Shown one piece after another: positions 13,501 to 28,500 of a DNA stretch of 64,000 nucleotides (its first letter is position 1; every line of letters starts with the position of its first letter). The stretch spans positions 75,271,068 through 75,335,067 of the forward strand of contig NC_134951.1 in NCBI RefSeq assembly GCF_965638725.1, given 5' to 3'. The notes under the pieces were generated by a model. That model worked only from the letters and a program-made list of their open reading frames with translations. It made no database searches and was not told where the DNA came from. Source of the DNA: Aptenodytes patagonicus. Lineage: Eukaryota > Chordata > Aves > Sphenisciformes > Spheniscidae. The position numbers were made by a program, and so were the translations under genes.

Positions 13501-16500
13501 AAGGAGGCTAATCACAGTAGTCTCAAGGAAAATTCAGTACTTCCCAGATGCCATGAAAAAAATCTTAATCCCTGTTACTAACAAAAGTTATAATTAAGAA
13601 CTGTTTTATTCACTAATAAGCTTTAAATTACCTTTTTAATTGTCATCTGTCAACACTTTGCTGGGAGCATCCCCCCAAACACCCCAAAATAAAACAAAAA
13701 AATAAAACAACGGCCAATGTCTGTAAATGTCTAACCTGTCTATAGCACCTCAAAACTCCAGTCCTTCATTATCCCTCATTAAAATTCAGATTTAAAAAGC
13801 TTAACTGCTAACTAGCATTATCAAAATCATGCTATATATTCCCATTTACCTGGTGAAAGGAAGATGAAAAAAAAAATCTTATCTGCAAGAACGGACTTCA
13901 TGTATACACACTCTAAAGTCCCTAGTTATTCTTCAGCTTCTCTAGTAAGAGCTGCCCTGTATACACTCTGAAAGCCACAAACACATGGCATTGTAATTCC
14001 AGCTGAGCACATTACTTTTCCAACGGGCTCAATGCCTTAGAACCTGGGAAACAAATACTTAAATTTTGTAATTCAATGTTTGATAAAACCAAATTAATTT
14101 ATTAAATCAAATGCTCTAGTTCATTGTTGTAATAGAGGGTTGTGCACAAGTCATTTTAAAATACATTTATTTAGAGGAGAGTTATTAGAACATACAGCTT
14201 TGGCAACCCAACAGGAAGCCCAATTTAACAGAAACAAAAAACCCCACACCATACAGTAATACCACCCTGCCCACTGACACTCTCCGCAGTGCAAGCCTAC
14301 CAAGTATTTTAGATATATATTATGTAAAACATTCTTTACAGCCAAGAGATTACTGAATCACACACATAAAACATAAAGGCTTACTGCTTGGGGCACAACT
14401 GGTGCTGCAGCTCCTACATGAATCGCATCATAGGGAGCTTCTTCTGCATATCCCATTCTTCCATCTCCCACTGCAAGAAAACACTTTTTTTTTTTAACAT
14501 TTTCAAAAGGAGTGGAGAAAACAGCTGATCTGCCATATCTATAGGTAGATAAAAAGCTATGCTCAGATTTCAACTAAAATTCTGCTGAGCAGTAATAACA
14601 TGATGAAGTCAGTTTAAAAATATTAACACAATTGTAAAACAGATGCGACAAAACACCCTCATATGTACATACACACACTTATAAAAGATATGAAATATTA
14701 CTGAAGCACCTGCAATTAGAAAGCATGGGTTTATAACAGAAGTTCTTGGAGACACGTGGTCCACCCAGAAGAGATACTTAAGTATTTGTGTGCCCTACCA
14801 TTCCAATGCAGGTGACTTTTCCCCTCATTTACCCTCTTAGAACATACACTTTGCTTTGCCTTGCCTTCACGCACACCATTCCTAAATATAATGCAAATCA
14901 TAAGTCTGAAGCATTGAATCTCAGAAGCACATATCAGAGGACCAAAGGTGAGGAAAAGACAAAGCAAGTATACACCTACAACTGCACTACCAATTGGAAT
15001 GAAAGTCCACACCTACATTCATACATTAATGCAGTACCACACTAATCCCCACACATCCCCCTTTGCCAGCAGATGGGTCTCGCTATCCTTCCTGCAGACA
15101 ATTGCTGGACTAACATGGATAGCCAGGTCAGACCTGTGGCTAAAGCTCCAGGTGGCTGCTTGGAAGATGTCAGGAGTAATTAAGTTATTCAGAGGGCTAC
15201 CAACATAGCTTCAGCTTTGGTGGAGAACCACCCTATCACAAATGTCTCACACCATGCCAGTTATGCAGGATGAAAGGGGAACAGATTGGGTTTTTTAAGC
15301 CACTGAAACGTAGCAAACTAAACTAGACCCCGAGTTAAGTTTTGAAAGAAGACGATGTGAACGTGGTATCCACAGTATTTACAGGAAACCAACGGGAAAT
15401 TCAGAGCAAGGTAGACAAGCTCTCTCTGGAGTTATTTAGGAACAAAAGTAAATGAGGCTAAGCCATCCATAAATTCACACTCTGAATGCAGAAGTCCCAG
15501 TAATCAGTCAAGAAGAAAAAGCAGGGAAGCTAATGAACATAGTTCTCTGCTCAGCACAAGCAGTTGTTTGGGGTTTCCTGTCTTCAGACTGAGCTTCAAC
15601 TTCCGTGCAATCACTATTATCACAGGTTAATTAAAAGGCTGAATGAGTCAAAAGAAGTTTTAAGCCCCTACCAGAGGCTGAAAATTTATCAACTTTTTGC
15701 CTTCCAACAACTCACAAAGCAGGAAAAATACATGGTGGCCATAGCAGGTTTCATTTTGACCTCAGTGATAGGGAGGGCCACCCGGGCAGTAACAACACCC
15801 TTAAGTACCCAAGAGCGTACAGGAAGATCTGGACAGCTCCTTGAAACGATTAAAACTGGGGAGTTTGTCATCTTTCATATTAGATCCTGAAACAAGACCC
15901 TGCAAGGACCTTCTACATTCAAAGCTTAAGGACTATAGGAAGAGAGCATGTTTCCCCAGCAGCTGAGAAGACCCTTAAAGCTCAGTGACTTATTTTCTCG
16001 TATCATCAATTCTGACCAGCACAAGCTCCAACCAAGGGCCACAGGCAGAAGCTGCCAAGAAAGAACTACCAATGCTTCAAGAGAACTCATGCCTATCGAC
16101 CATCAATTCCACTAAGTCAGCTTTTATTACTGTTGCCAGTAATGAATATGAACATTCCAGTATTTCCAGGGCTTAATCTCTCTGACTCTGCCAAAGTGGG
16201 TTCTACTGGAACAACCACTTCAATGCAGTCAAGTATATCATTTATATTTACTTAGTAGCATTGTACACCTCCTCTAGAGGAAGCAGTGATGTGTTATGGT
16301 ATCAAGCTGCTGTTCCATCAGAGAAGGCAATGGAGAAAGACTTCTTTAGCTCAAACATACAGATACTGCTTTGAATGATGTTAGTTACACAGGGAGACAA
16401 ACCCTCATTTCCTAAGATGCAGCAGTAGGCATTAGAAGCAGTGATCTCTTGTACTGCTGGCAAAAGAAGAGATTGCTAAGTTGAAAAAAAACAGCTGTGA

Positions 16501-19500
16501 AAGAAACTGCTAAGTTGTCTTCCGAAGAAGAACACATGTATTCTGAGACTTAAATGCACCTTGTGCGCTGTCCAGAAAAGTCTGAATGCGACTTCTGCAC
16601 ATCTTATCACTTCACTGACAGTTGTAAGAAGGACCCAGAACATCTAAACCCTTTGCTCTTAGAATCAATAGTCCAAAGCAAAGCTACCCTCTTCAGAATC
16701 AGCACACACACACAAAAAAAATCATGCTCCTTTATATGCATCAAGCACAGCATGACTCTTCCCTTTTAACATCCACAAAAATTTTCCTGGCTACAGCAGT
16801 CAGGTATACATCCACCCACAATGGGAACACACTTTTAGATATCCGGAAGATTAAAAAAAAAAGCCAGCACTCATATATTCAGTGTGATACAAATTACTAC
16901 TTTCTTCAATGTCCAAGGGGAAACAGCAGCCCAAATTTTGAGTTTGTGCTTACATCCTGAATAACATCACCCATCCTACCAAGATCTCCAGCTACGTGCA
17001 GCCTGTTAACGAAGTAATCACAGCAGTGGGTGGCGGGTGGTGATGAGGGAGGAAGTAGTGTCAGGACTTTCTGACATAAAAGGGTTTTGTAGCTTGTTTT
17101 TGAACCTAGACCTGACCTACTGATCATGGTACTCAAGCGTTCAGTGTCTCTATGCAGACCTGTTTCACAGAGCTGTAGCATGAGCACAGAAACAGAAGAA
17201 AACTACTTCACTGTGGTTAGAATACCCTCATCCCCTCTGGCTACGTCTGCATCAGCAAATAGTGTAGTACAATAGAAGCAGATCTGTACAGCAAAACAGT
17301 TTTTGCTGAGAACCTGATGTCCATGCAACATACGCATTTCAGAATGATCGCTCTGGTCTAGTTCTAGTCTTACTGGCTCAATATCCATTAAAATATCAAA
17401 CATATTTGGTTGCTTCACAGAGCACAAAATTCAAAAGGAATCAAAGCTTGTGCCCTCCAGGAGTACTCTCATGTGAGCCAAAGTGTGGTAAGTGGAAGCA
17501 GTTGAGAGATTCACCTCAAAGGCACTCTCCTGATTTTAAGAAAAAAACAAAATAAAAACCAAACCCCACAAACGAATACAGATATACCCTAAGTACACCT
17601 ATTCCCGAGTTCTTAGTGCAGTTGTATTGCTGAGACACTCCAAAATAATGTTGATGCTTCTGAAATGCAGTTACAGCATATCTGAGGCGTGACAAAGCAA
17701 TGGAGAATGTTTGAAGCGTATTTGTCAAAAGCCAGCAACTGACTTACCTAGTGTTAATTCATACAGTTCCCATCACCAATCAACCCTGGGTTTTCGGGGG
17801 CGGGGGGGGCGGAGCGGGTTATGTGGCTGGGGAGAGTGGTGGTTGAGGGGTTTTTATTTTAAAAAACAGCTCTGTCTGGACTGTAGCTCCACATCAAAGA
17901 GCTCCCAGGAATCCAGCACAGTTGAAACATTCTTCTCCACCTAATTCACAAAAGTGCTACTCATCTGTCTGTTTTTTTTTTAAATGTACCTCACAACAGA
18001 ACTATTCATAAGTCTCTTAGTCATCCTGATACACAGTCAAACATAATATAGATGATGATGTTTACTTAGAATTCTAGACTCCCAAGAGCATCAGAGTTTG
18101 TTTCAGGTATAACCAGAAGTATAAGTCCAAATTGCTCTTGTACAGCAACAATGGAAATTATCCTCCCATTCCCCCTCTCCAGCCCCAACAGTCTCAGTAT
18201 AACTTCTCTTTCAAGGAAGTTTAAGGCATAAGTGTTCTCAGTGAGGGACACTGCATTTTATACACATGTATAAGTATTTGTGTTGATTGGCTCATTTAAA
18301 AAAGATTTAGAAAAGTCCCTCATTTAAAAAAAAGACCAAGAATCAAAATGGTAATTAAGGTAAGAGCCAAACATCACATAATAATCATTTTTCCAAGAGC
18401 TCTTGTAAGAAGCTGCAAAATAATCCAGACCTTCAACTTTTTTAAACTTAACAAACAGAATGATAATGAAGGGAATGCGTTCCTCCTGCCAGCTTTGCAT
18501 CTTCTAAAAAAAAAAAAAACACACAGCTTTTTCTTTTAGTCAAGTATTATTTAAAACAATTCACTGTCCTTGTATAATTTTAGCATTATTTCCTCTAGTT
18601 CAGAGTTACTGAAAGTAGTTTGGTGCCAATTAATCACTTCCCTAACATACAAATACCGTCAGTTTTAAAAACAAGTGAAATAAACTTCAGCGATGCATAC
18701 TGCCAATCTAGTACTTTTTCCACTCGGCTCTTTGCGTGCAGCTTTCTCAATTACTGTATCAGAAGTATGAAGGCTTTGCTAAAACGCTTATATTTAGATG
18801 ACAGTACATTTATTCAAGAAAAGTTGTGCATTCAAACCCAATTTTAAATAGCAAATTTAACATGACAGACCTTAGCATGTAAAGTATTTTCACCGAAAAA
18901 CACTTCCTTGTTAAGCTGAATGATTACATATTCTTTAAGATTACCAGAAGTCATATTCTCAAAACTGTATGAAGATGATATTTTTCAAAGGCCTAAAGAC
19001 GACTTGGATTTTTAAATTTTCATTTGGCTTTTCTTTCTTTGGTTTAACTTCTTAAATTAGAATTTTTAATCACATCCAATTCCAGTTTCAACCAGCTGCT
19101 AGAAAGAATATCAGTTTAATTAGTAAGTATATCAGTCTGATGCTCACCAATCAGTTTCACTCTTCCTGAAGACAGCAATGTGGGATCATCTTTTTTGACA
19201 TTATTTATTGAGTCATCTACTAGTTCTTTGATATGATCAATTCCTACAACTTGTCCTTTGGGACCAACCTGGAATAAAAATATACAGTTGAATAATTTCT
19301 GCTAGTTTTGATTTATTTATAGAATGAGTATTTCTATCTCCTGAGCCCATTTCTCCAAAATAAAAACAAAAACAGTAAAGCGGTAGTATATTTGCCCAAT
19401 GTTATTAAAACTACTGCTTAGAATGACACATCCTGACTGCTAGAAGCAACTGGTAATTAAAGTTTGTCAGTACAGTCTTATAAATGCTTGTTACAGTCAT

Positions 19501-22500
19501 CTTTGAGATGCGATTCAAGTAAGTTATACTTAGTGGAGATTTCTTCTCTGAATTTTTAGAAGTTAAATTTGATCATGAGTGTTTGCATTACCTACAATAG
19601 AAAGTAACAACTTCAAGGACAAAGACTAGAACTAATCTCCTTTCATGTTGAATAAACTTTCTTACAGATTAAGGTTTTTCTAGAGAAGACCTTACTTCAA
19701 GGAAAACAGTAAGTCACGCATGTTGTTCTACGCTATCTCAAGAGTCCTATTCTTTCAGAAGCAAGTGCAGCAATTAACAGTCAGGGACAAACTACCTTCC
19801 ACCTACCCTTGCACTCACGAATCTACTTTCAGATTTACAGCTCTCTTCCACAGGAAGAGTGGAACTTTTGAAAGCTCGTAACTCACAAAAGGTCACAAAA
19901 GATCTGTGTATTCTGAGGTGAAAAAAGACCTACTAGCAAAAACTTCTCCATTACAGATATTTCTTCTGGAATTGTGTCTTTATTCCAGAAAAAGTTATTC
20001 CAATTTTGGAGAGAGGAGAAAAAGAATCCAAATCTTAAAATCTGACCATTTTTAACAGGATCCAGCTCAAAGAACACAATGGCAGAGTATGTCCTAGCAG
20101 TCCATGTTGTCATACAACTTTGTCTCTGGACACATTTGAATGCATTGGTCATGTTTCTGTCTCTTACATTTTAATGTTGCTAAGACATGGAAAATTGATA
20201 ACTGGTTATTGATATAATGGGGTTTTTTTTCTATTTTATTATGGACAAGTCCTATGCTAAAAACATCCAAAGAGCAGTGTTATCTCTTCTTTTTCAAGTG
20301 GAAGACCACCAGCCTAGCCTTTGACACAGAGCAAGACACATGGCAAGTTTTCACTATGACAACCACAGGTTACTATTTGGAGGAATGCCTGGCAGTCAGT
20401 TGTACCAGAAGCCGGCAAAAGATCCAGTGTAGTCCAAACAAAGGGTAACGACACAGAAATTAAAACTTAGCAAAATGGCCATAGCATGAAATAGCCCGAT
20501 ATAAAGTAAGAGAACCTCCTGCTGCATGTCACAGTCCATTATGCTATTTCTGAGTCCTCATCAATTACCTCTGTCTATTACCCTGGAACTTTGAAGTGTG
20601 TGCGATCAAGACAATAGCAAAATGGCACAGTTTTGGGGATCTCCATGGTCTGTTTGGAATAAAAACATACCATACTTTTTATAATTCCAGTACTTACAGG
20701 ATGAAAACTACAATTAATTTAATTTGCCAGCAACCTTTAAAAGTGAATAAACATTTAAGTTTGCATGCTACGTAGATAACTGTCACATCAGTTTAACATG
20801 AAAACCCAAACAAAAATCTTAAAGGTGCTTTGCTAGTCTAAGTAAACATGAAGCTTTCCCAGAAGAACCACAAATTAGATTATCATCATAGGAGTAAAGC
20901 TGTCATGCCATCAACGTGCACTCAGGTACTTTGTGCTACAAATGCGAGTTATTCATTCTAGATCTCAAGTAGACCGAGAAGCAACATCCACGTGATCCAG
21001 TAAGCACATCCCCAATTCAATTTTGACAGCAAAACACTTTACCATCATTCCCTATAATACACTTCTTTCAAGCTTCTGTTACTGTTAGAAAGAACTTTAC
21101 AGAGAAAGAAAGTCAGAGCAGTACATATTGTCTTATCTACATTCATTCAAGTGAATGAAGCAAGATCCATATTGCACAGTTATAATGCTATCAAACAGAA
21201 CAAAAGCATTTATCTAATGTTTCACAAAACACATGTCTGTAAGGCATTCCACAGCGTGCCACCAAGGAGGATTCAGAAGAGGAACATGACATTCATATGG
21301 CAATAAAAGGATTGTGTGATTAACTTCAGCAAAACTGGAAAGAGATTTCCTTTCTGTGGCAATTCTGACTTCTCTGCAGATGTTTTCAGCTATTCTTATA
21401 TAGCTGTTTTAAAAGAGAAAAGTGCACAACCACATCTTAGCACGTCTTATCTAAAACGGCTATTCCTCTATGCATTCATAACTTTTTAGTGAGAAATACA
21501 CATAACTTTGACAAAAGTTTTCACACTTGTAGGATTGGAGTTCCCATGCATACTACTAACACTTGACTACAAAGACCAAAAATAATAGGTAGAAAGTTGC
21601 ATAAGAGATATTTAAGATTTCCTCTAAACTGCAGTTTGGTTAACTTACTTAAACTACAATTAATATTTTATTTTTTTTAAATATGGCAGCTAGCACTTCA
21701 AAAAACCTAAATACTTTTGCTAGTGCATTGCCCGGTCCTAAACATTCTTATCTAATTCTTAACAAAGGAAACCAGAAGTGATTGCAGACTCAACAGATCA
21801 GTGCTTGAAAACAGAAAACCAAGTAGCAAAAAAACCCGTATGAGAATTTATCATATACATCACCATATTCCAAATTAACTTCTCAGGAAGACAAAAAAAA
21901 AAATCTAGTTGGCAGTTTAATGAAGGTCTCTGCTAGTTATAAAGCAATGAAAGAGGCCTGGAATGGAGAAGGAGGAACTGATTATATTCTACTACATAAA
22001 TTAGTCTAACAGTACTGTAGCTACAGCCATCATAAAACAAATCTTTTCATCTTTTCTTCCTGATGCAAGATAGGGTGGAACCACAGAGAATTCCTTACAT
22101 ACAGGTTGAACAACCCAGAGATTAAGTTACTTGGAAAAGATGTAAAAAGAATATAAATTAATATCTAACTTAGAAAAGATTAAATGGATACTTATAGTGA
22201 TACTCACGCAATATAGTAACAAGAAAAAAAGAAATTAAATTCAAAGACAATTTATATACATACGATATATTTTCCTTTGGAAATAGGATTCTTTTAGGTC
22301 TCACTAAGCTCTCATCATAAAAGGAAGATGTGACAATTGATCACAATAAGAACATTCATAGCCATACAAGATAATGTAAAAATTGGGCTGGACAAGACAA
22401 ACATCTCCTTCCTTCAAGCTATAAGGCAACCACTAAAATGTAATCAAGAAAAAAAACTTCCCCTCTAGGCAGTTTCTTCACCACCACGTGATTTACCAGA

Positions 22501-25500
22501 CCCTTTAACTCAACCATCTAGTATCACCTAGGGTAAGAAATGGGTACTAATCACACCCAGGAGAGTAAGTTATTTTCTGTATAATCTACATCAGTCCACT
22601 GTACAAAGGATGCTTTTTTTTTCCCCTTTAATTCAGAGTTATGCTGCAGTTCAAGCAGTTCTGATGGTCAAGTGATTAAACTAAATATCTCACCATTCGC
22701 GAAAAGCATGCTGTAAGGATTCCACTTCCAGATCCTACATCAAGTGCTTTGGCTCCTTCATGTAACTGATCAGAAAGAAGTTCAAGAGCATATGCATGCT
22801 AAGAGAAGAAGACAGAGACAGAAAATTCCAAAATATTTTAAGTGTCTATTTTACCCAATATATGTTCATTTCTTCAGTGATTTTGGGCAATGCACTGAGG
22901 ATTCATGTAAGAAATTTCAGAATTATTTTCTATGACAAAAAAGGGGAAGGGGAGATAACGACATGATATAATCATTGCTATTTCATTGGCTTCAACAAAT
23001 TGTATTTTTTTTTTTTAGTGTATCTAGATATAAACTCATCTGACCATTCAAGCTTCTAGCACAGACTCAATTTAGATATAGTTATTGGGAGAGACACCAT
23101 AAATCAATTTAATTCTTTTCAGGTCTGGTGGTTCTTACTGTTCCAGCAGTATATGGCCTATAAAGAATTTAGCTTATAATTATGCTATATACATTGGAAT
23201 ATGCTGGGACAGAGGCTAGTTAGGAAGAAGGCAGCTTTGGAGCATCAAGGAAAATGGCTATTAGAACTACCTCTTGTATTACCTGCACACTTGCTGAATC
23301 AAAGAGTAGGAAAAAGGTTGTCTTTAACAAAGGCAGATAACCAGGCTCATATATGAAATGTAGTAGTCTACAGACAGACTTCATGAGCAGTTTTGCTTTC
23401 CTACATGGTGGACCAACACACAAACTAAGCTTAGGTCACACACTAAAAAAACAATTCGTTCTTTAATGTTTCAGAGAGCCATTACCACACTCTTATGGCT
23501 TAATTCATCATACCCAGAAAACAGAAATAATTAGAACATTTATTGTTAGAACATTTACTAATGTTCTAATGTACTACTGTTCATTTAGAACAGTAACATT
23601 TGCTTAGAGGATATGTCCTTCTTGCTCTAACACTTCATATACTACTAGTGCTAAGCATAGAATAATTCAAGGATAATGACTTAGGCAAGTTAAAATTTTG
23701 AAAACATAATTAATACTTATTTTCACACTTAGCCACAGTGCTTCTTTCTCTGTCGTTCCTTGAATAAAATCATTAATATTTCCATATGAAATTCCTGATT
23801 TTTTTTATATTGATAACTAGGTAAATTCTAACCCAACTAGGTAGTTTTTTAGTGAAGAGGAGCAGACTTACTATGTTTTGACACTTTCCAAATATTGCAA
23901 GGACAAATCATACATTTCTATTCATCCCTCATCTCAGAAAAATTATGTCTGTGCTAGATTTATGTACTGAAATCCCCTCTTAACGCTCAGTCATGAATGC
24001 CCTGGTCTCAAACCACTTGGCAAAAAACCTGCATCTCAGTATAATTTTTTTTTTCCTGTCCAAAGAATTAAAGGCATTACAGCAATACCGTACCATAGAA
24101 ATCACTGTTATCCACTCCTGAATTCTTGTATTTTTGTGAATTACAGAGTCAGAGTAATTTCGGTTGGAAAGGACCTCTGGAAATCCTGTGGTCCAACCCT
24201 CTTTCAACACAGGGGCAATTTAAATTAGGCTGCTTAGAGCCCTGTCCAGTCAGCTGCTTTGCATATCAAAGAACAGAATTTCCACAATCTGCGAAACCTG
24301 TTCCAGTGCTTAACTACCCTCAATGTGATTTTTTCTGTTTCACCCTAGAAACTAATCAGAATTTCCCATGTTGCATTTTTTTGTCCACCACCTCTCATCC
24401 TGTAACTGTGCATCTCCAAGAAAAGTCTGGCTCAATCTTCTCTGTGCCCTTCTACTAGGCAGTTCACAACAGCATCACTGCAATCAACTGTTCATTAAAT
24501 TTGCTAGGATAAATATTGTATTTCAGAAGTATTTGGATGTTTATAATATCACCTATACTAATCACAAGTTTAAAGCTTACCATATGTGGAGCACTGATTG
24601 TTGCTTGGAAACCTGTAAAACAAGAGAATGGAAGAATATGTTGATCATTGTTCAGACGGCAACCTTACAATCTTTATTATCATGACTGTAAAGTGCAATA
24701 CCTTAATTGTCGCCCTCATTCAGGGCGCTACACACACACACCCCAACAGTTGCATAGGTACTCTACTTCAGAAGTGAATTAAGGTACATCATCTGAAAGC
24801 TACACCATGTCAACTCTGGACAGGAGAAAAAAAAAAAAGGGGTTCTACCCTTGACCTCAGTTACAATCTCCATTTTGTCACTATATTGCCTTAGCTTGAT
24901 CAAGTATGTTGAATTCAGAAGAGTAATGTCTCCCAGCATAACGTAATGCCTTTTTCACTTGGTCCCTATGTAAAAACTTGGATTTGTTAGTTTGAGTTTG
25001 ATGCGGTGGGGACCATAGAACTTCTGGAGACAATAACCTCACCTATTTTGCAAACAGCACACACCTATGAAAAAACATAGAGGAACACTCACCTATATTT
25101 GTTTCTGTGGAGATATATAAGCTTTTGAGATGTATCTTAAGAGATTTTTTAATTTTCCTATGCAACTAATAAAATCCCATTACAATTAATAATTCTCCCC
25201 ACCCACTATTAAAGAAAAAATTCAATAGTTTTCCTATACAAATCATAAAACCCCATTACAATCCATAGTTCTCATCACCCACGATTAAAGGGGGGGGGGG
25301 GGGAGAATTTACTATATTCGCATAATTCATTCTCCTGCCTTGGAAAGATAAAACTGGGATCTGGATGGGAAACAACCGTCCTAAACAACTGTCCTATCAG
25401 TAGATCTTCCCATTTAAAGCCTATTTTCATATTAAAAAAAAATCTCATTTAAAAGGTTTAAGAAACTCCGCATTGATCTCAACTGAATCATTTCTGTAAA

Positions 25501-28500
25501 AAGAGAGACTGTTTCTGATGTAAACTGGATACAAATGATTTTTAAGTATTTAAACATCAGCTGCACCACCACAAATTGCTGTGGTTTAAAAAATAAATAC
25601 ATATTTACACAATTAATATTGATTGAAGAACATCTATCTACTTGATGTATCCAAGTATGCCAACTGCATTCCATAACAAATCAAAACTTAGTTAAAAGGT
25701 ATTGAATAAACTGATAAAGAACTAAACAAGCTTCCAAATTTAAAAAATTATGTTCACATTCTTAACATATGTATGTCAAAGGCAGTCACAGTTATGCAAA
25801 TTAGAACAATCTCAATCATTTTTACAAGATGCTCTTACCTATAGACTGTGGAGAATCCATATAAGGGTTGTATTTTGCATAGTGGCAACGGTCTGTAGCC
25901 AGCATTACTTCAAATACCTTGTCTGATTTGATTATTCCATTTTCTATAAATAAACAAACAAATAAATAAAATTGAAGGCATTGTTTCTCTTCTGCAGTGC
26001 AAGAGCATGTGAAATACATGCATATATTCCTAATATTGTGAGAAATCATGCTACCTTACCCTCTCTAACACTCTAACCCTCATCACACTAGAATTTAAGC
26101 TGTGGTCCATAGATCAAACAATGCTTAAGCCAGTGAACTTTGAACAAGACTTTCCCAGCAGTTACAGATGCTTTTCTGAAACGGTAGACACCATTCGCAA
26201 AGATCTATCCCCTAGAAAAACTCAACTTCATGCACACTTTTGATATTCCTGAAAACATAGTCATCACAGAAACTGATATTACTCTACACACCAAACAAGA
26301 TATGCTTCGTATTTCTAAGCTATGTGAGTAATTATTGAAAAATATACAAAAGCAGGTTAGAAATGTGAAGCTGCAGCATCCTTGCTCAATATTTTATTTT
26401 CAAGATCAGTTTCTCTTTTGTGTTGGCAAAAGAAAAAAAATCCTTTCGTAAAGAAACTCCTACAGAATCAGAATTCTTACACTGGGGCAGACTGAGGCCA
26501 AAGAGTCAAAAGACTGAATCTTTGTTCACTTTTCAAAATAAAACGTAAATACACATGCATACAACATGTCAGAAGCACTGTGCAGTGCAGCCATTTTTCC
26601 TTGCAATTTTATTGAAGTTTTTTTTAACACTGAATTCTTTCTTTAAAGTTCTGAAGAGACATTTATGAGTAACAGAAAACTTTAGGAAACAAATGGAAGA
26701 AATTAATCACTTGCATTAAAAGACACAGTATAAACTACAAATAACTGAAATTTCAACAATGGATTGCTTCATTGAACTACTTACTTTAAACAAGGAAGAT
26801 TTATGTGGAAAATTATACTTAAAAGGAAAAAATAGATAATTTCAGTACCTTTAAAATCTAACCCAAAATGCAGTAACATAAAAATCAGATTAAGGAGCTT
26901 TTGTAAGTTTGTCCTAACTGAAGTCACATCAGTGGGGGGGGGTTTGGGGTTTTTTTGGGGTTGGATTTTTTTTTTTTTTAAGTACTACCAACACTAACAC
27001 ACCTGTGCCCAGGCCTGGGCTAACTTCTGCAGAGGCTTCCCTGACTGTTTGCAGTGTGCTCCCAACTACCCTTATCAATCATGGGATTTGCTTTGGTTTT
27101 TTCTTATCTACTACCTGTGTCCAGGATTTAGTTATACTATATAACAGAGGCTTGAATTCAGAGACCAAAATAACCCCCCAAAACATTTTGCTTTTTGGTC
27201 TGAAAACAAAGTATCAAAAAGAACTGCAATAGGAATATGCTACCAAATTATTAAGGAAAAGAACAATTCTTTTAAAAAAATATAAAATATATTCTTTTTT
27301 AGAATTATTTCTATATCTGATAAATCTCAGAAAAAGCATGTAGTCCCCTCACAGACCACACACATTACACATATCCTGTGCTTTGACTTAATTTAGAACT
27401 GTATACTACAGTTCCAGTTAGAGGAAACTCCTCATTTCAATGCAAGTTTTTTAATCTGAGACAGCAGGCATTTGCAGCAGTTCATAAGTTTACTTACTGA
27501 GCAAAGCTGTACCCCAAAAGAAAACAAGCAAATCAATCCATTAACACACTGGCACTGACAATATAAGATAGTAAGGAAAAAAAAAAAATCATTTTCCCCT
27601 GACCACTTGGAATTAGTTGTGTATCAGTTCTGTGAACAAAGCATAGAAACAACAACAACAAAAAATTTACTGTTATATTCTCATTAGGTATCACCAAGAA
27701 ATTAGTATCTCTAAAATAAATGTACTTTAAAAAAAAAAGAGAGGCAGGAGAATAAGCAAAGCTGATTGTAACAGGAGTGAAGAGAGAGAGGTTTTGGGGG
27801 CATAAGGGAGGTCAAAAAGCAGCAGCTGAGAAGCACTCAGGAAAGATCTAAAGCAGCGATTTATTCCTTGAGATTGTGTGCAGATAGATGCATACATTCT
27901 AGAAGCTATAGGTAGCCATCTGCTCCTTCCTTTTATGCCTTGGGGAAAAAAACTTGCAGAGAATACACAGATCAAGCTTCCAGCTTGGAAGAGCAACCGC
28001 AGGCCCTACAGTAAGGCCGAGAACCTCCTCCAGTTTTCAGGGGACCTTCTCTGTACTGCTGTGACTGCAGGCTTCTTCCAAACCACCCATAATCCATTTC
28101 CCCTTTTTACAAAACTCCATGCCTGCCATCTATTCCTGTCACCTTTCTACTTAGAGTATAAGTAAGTAATTTCACCTCTCAGCATTTACAAATTATCTTC
28201 TGCCTCCATTCTATTACTTAGATATTTTACCCATTCTTCCCCCAACTTGTTTAATCAGAGTACAAGAGCTCTATGACAGAGATTGTCTGGGGATGTCTGT
28301 GCAAAACAAAGCACAAAACTTTGTTTCAGCCAAAGTACGTATAACTTTGTCAAGTGTGATGCTTACACTGACAGGCAAATGACCAAAAAAAACCCCCTAA
28401 GAACAGTGGCTACTAACTACAAATTCTGAGCATTCAGGATGCTCTCATTCAGCAAACACTCCTGAGATTTGCTGACTGTTGGACTGTCTTTGATTAGCGT

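Noticed and set aside
15564-15890. 108-codon plus-strand frame in PCMT1 intron 5
   Set aside because: No known similarity and no exon signals.
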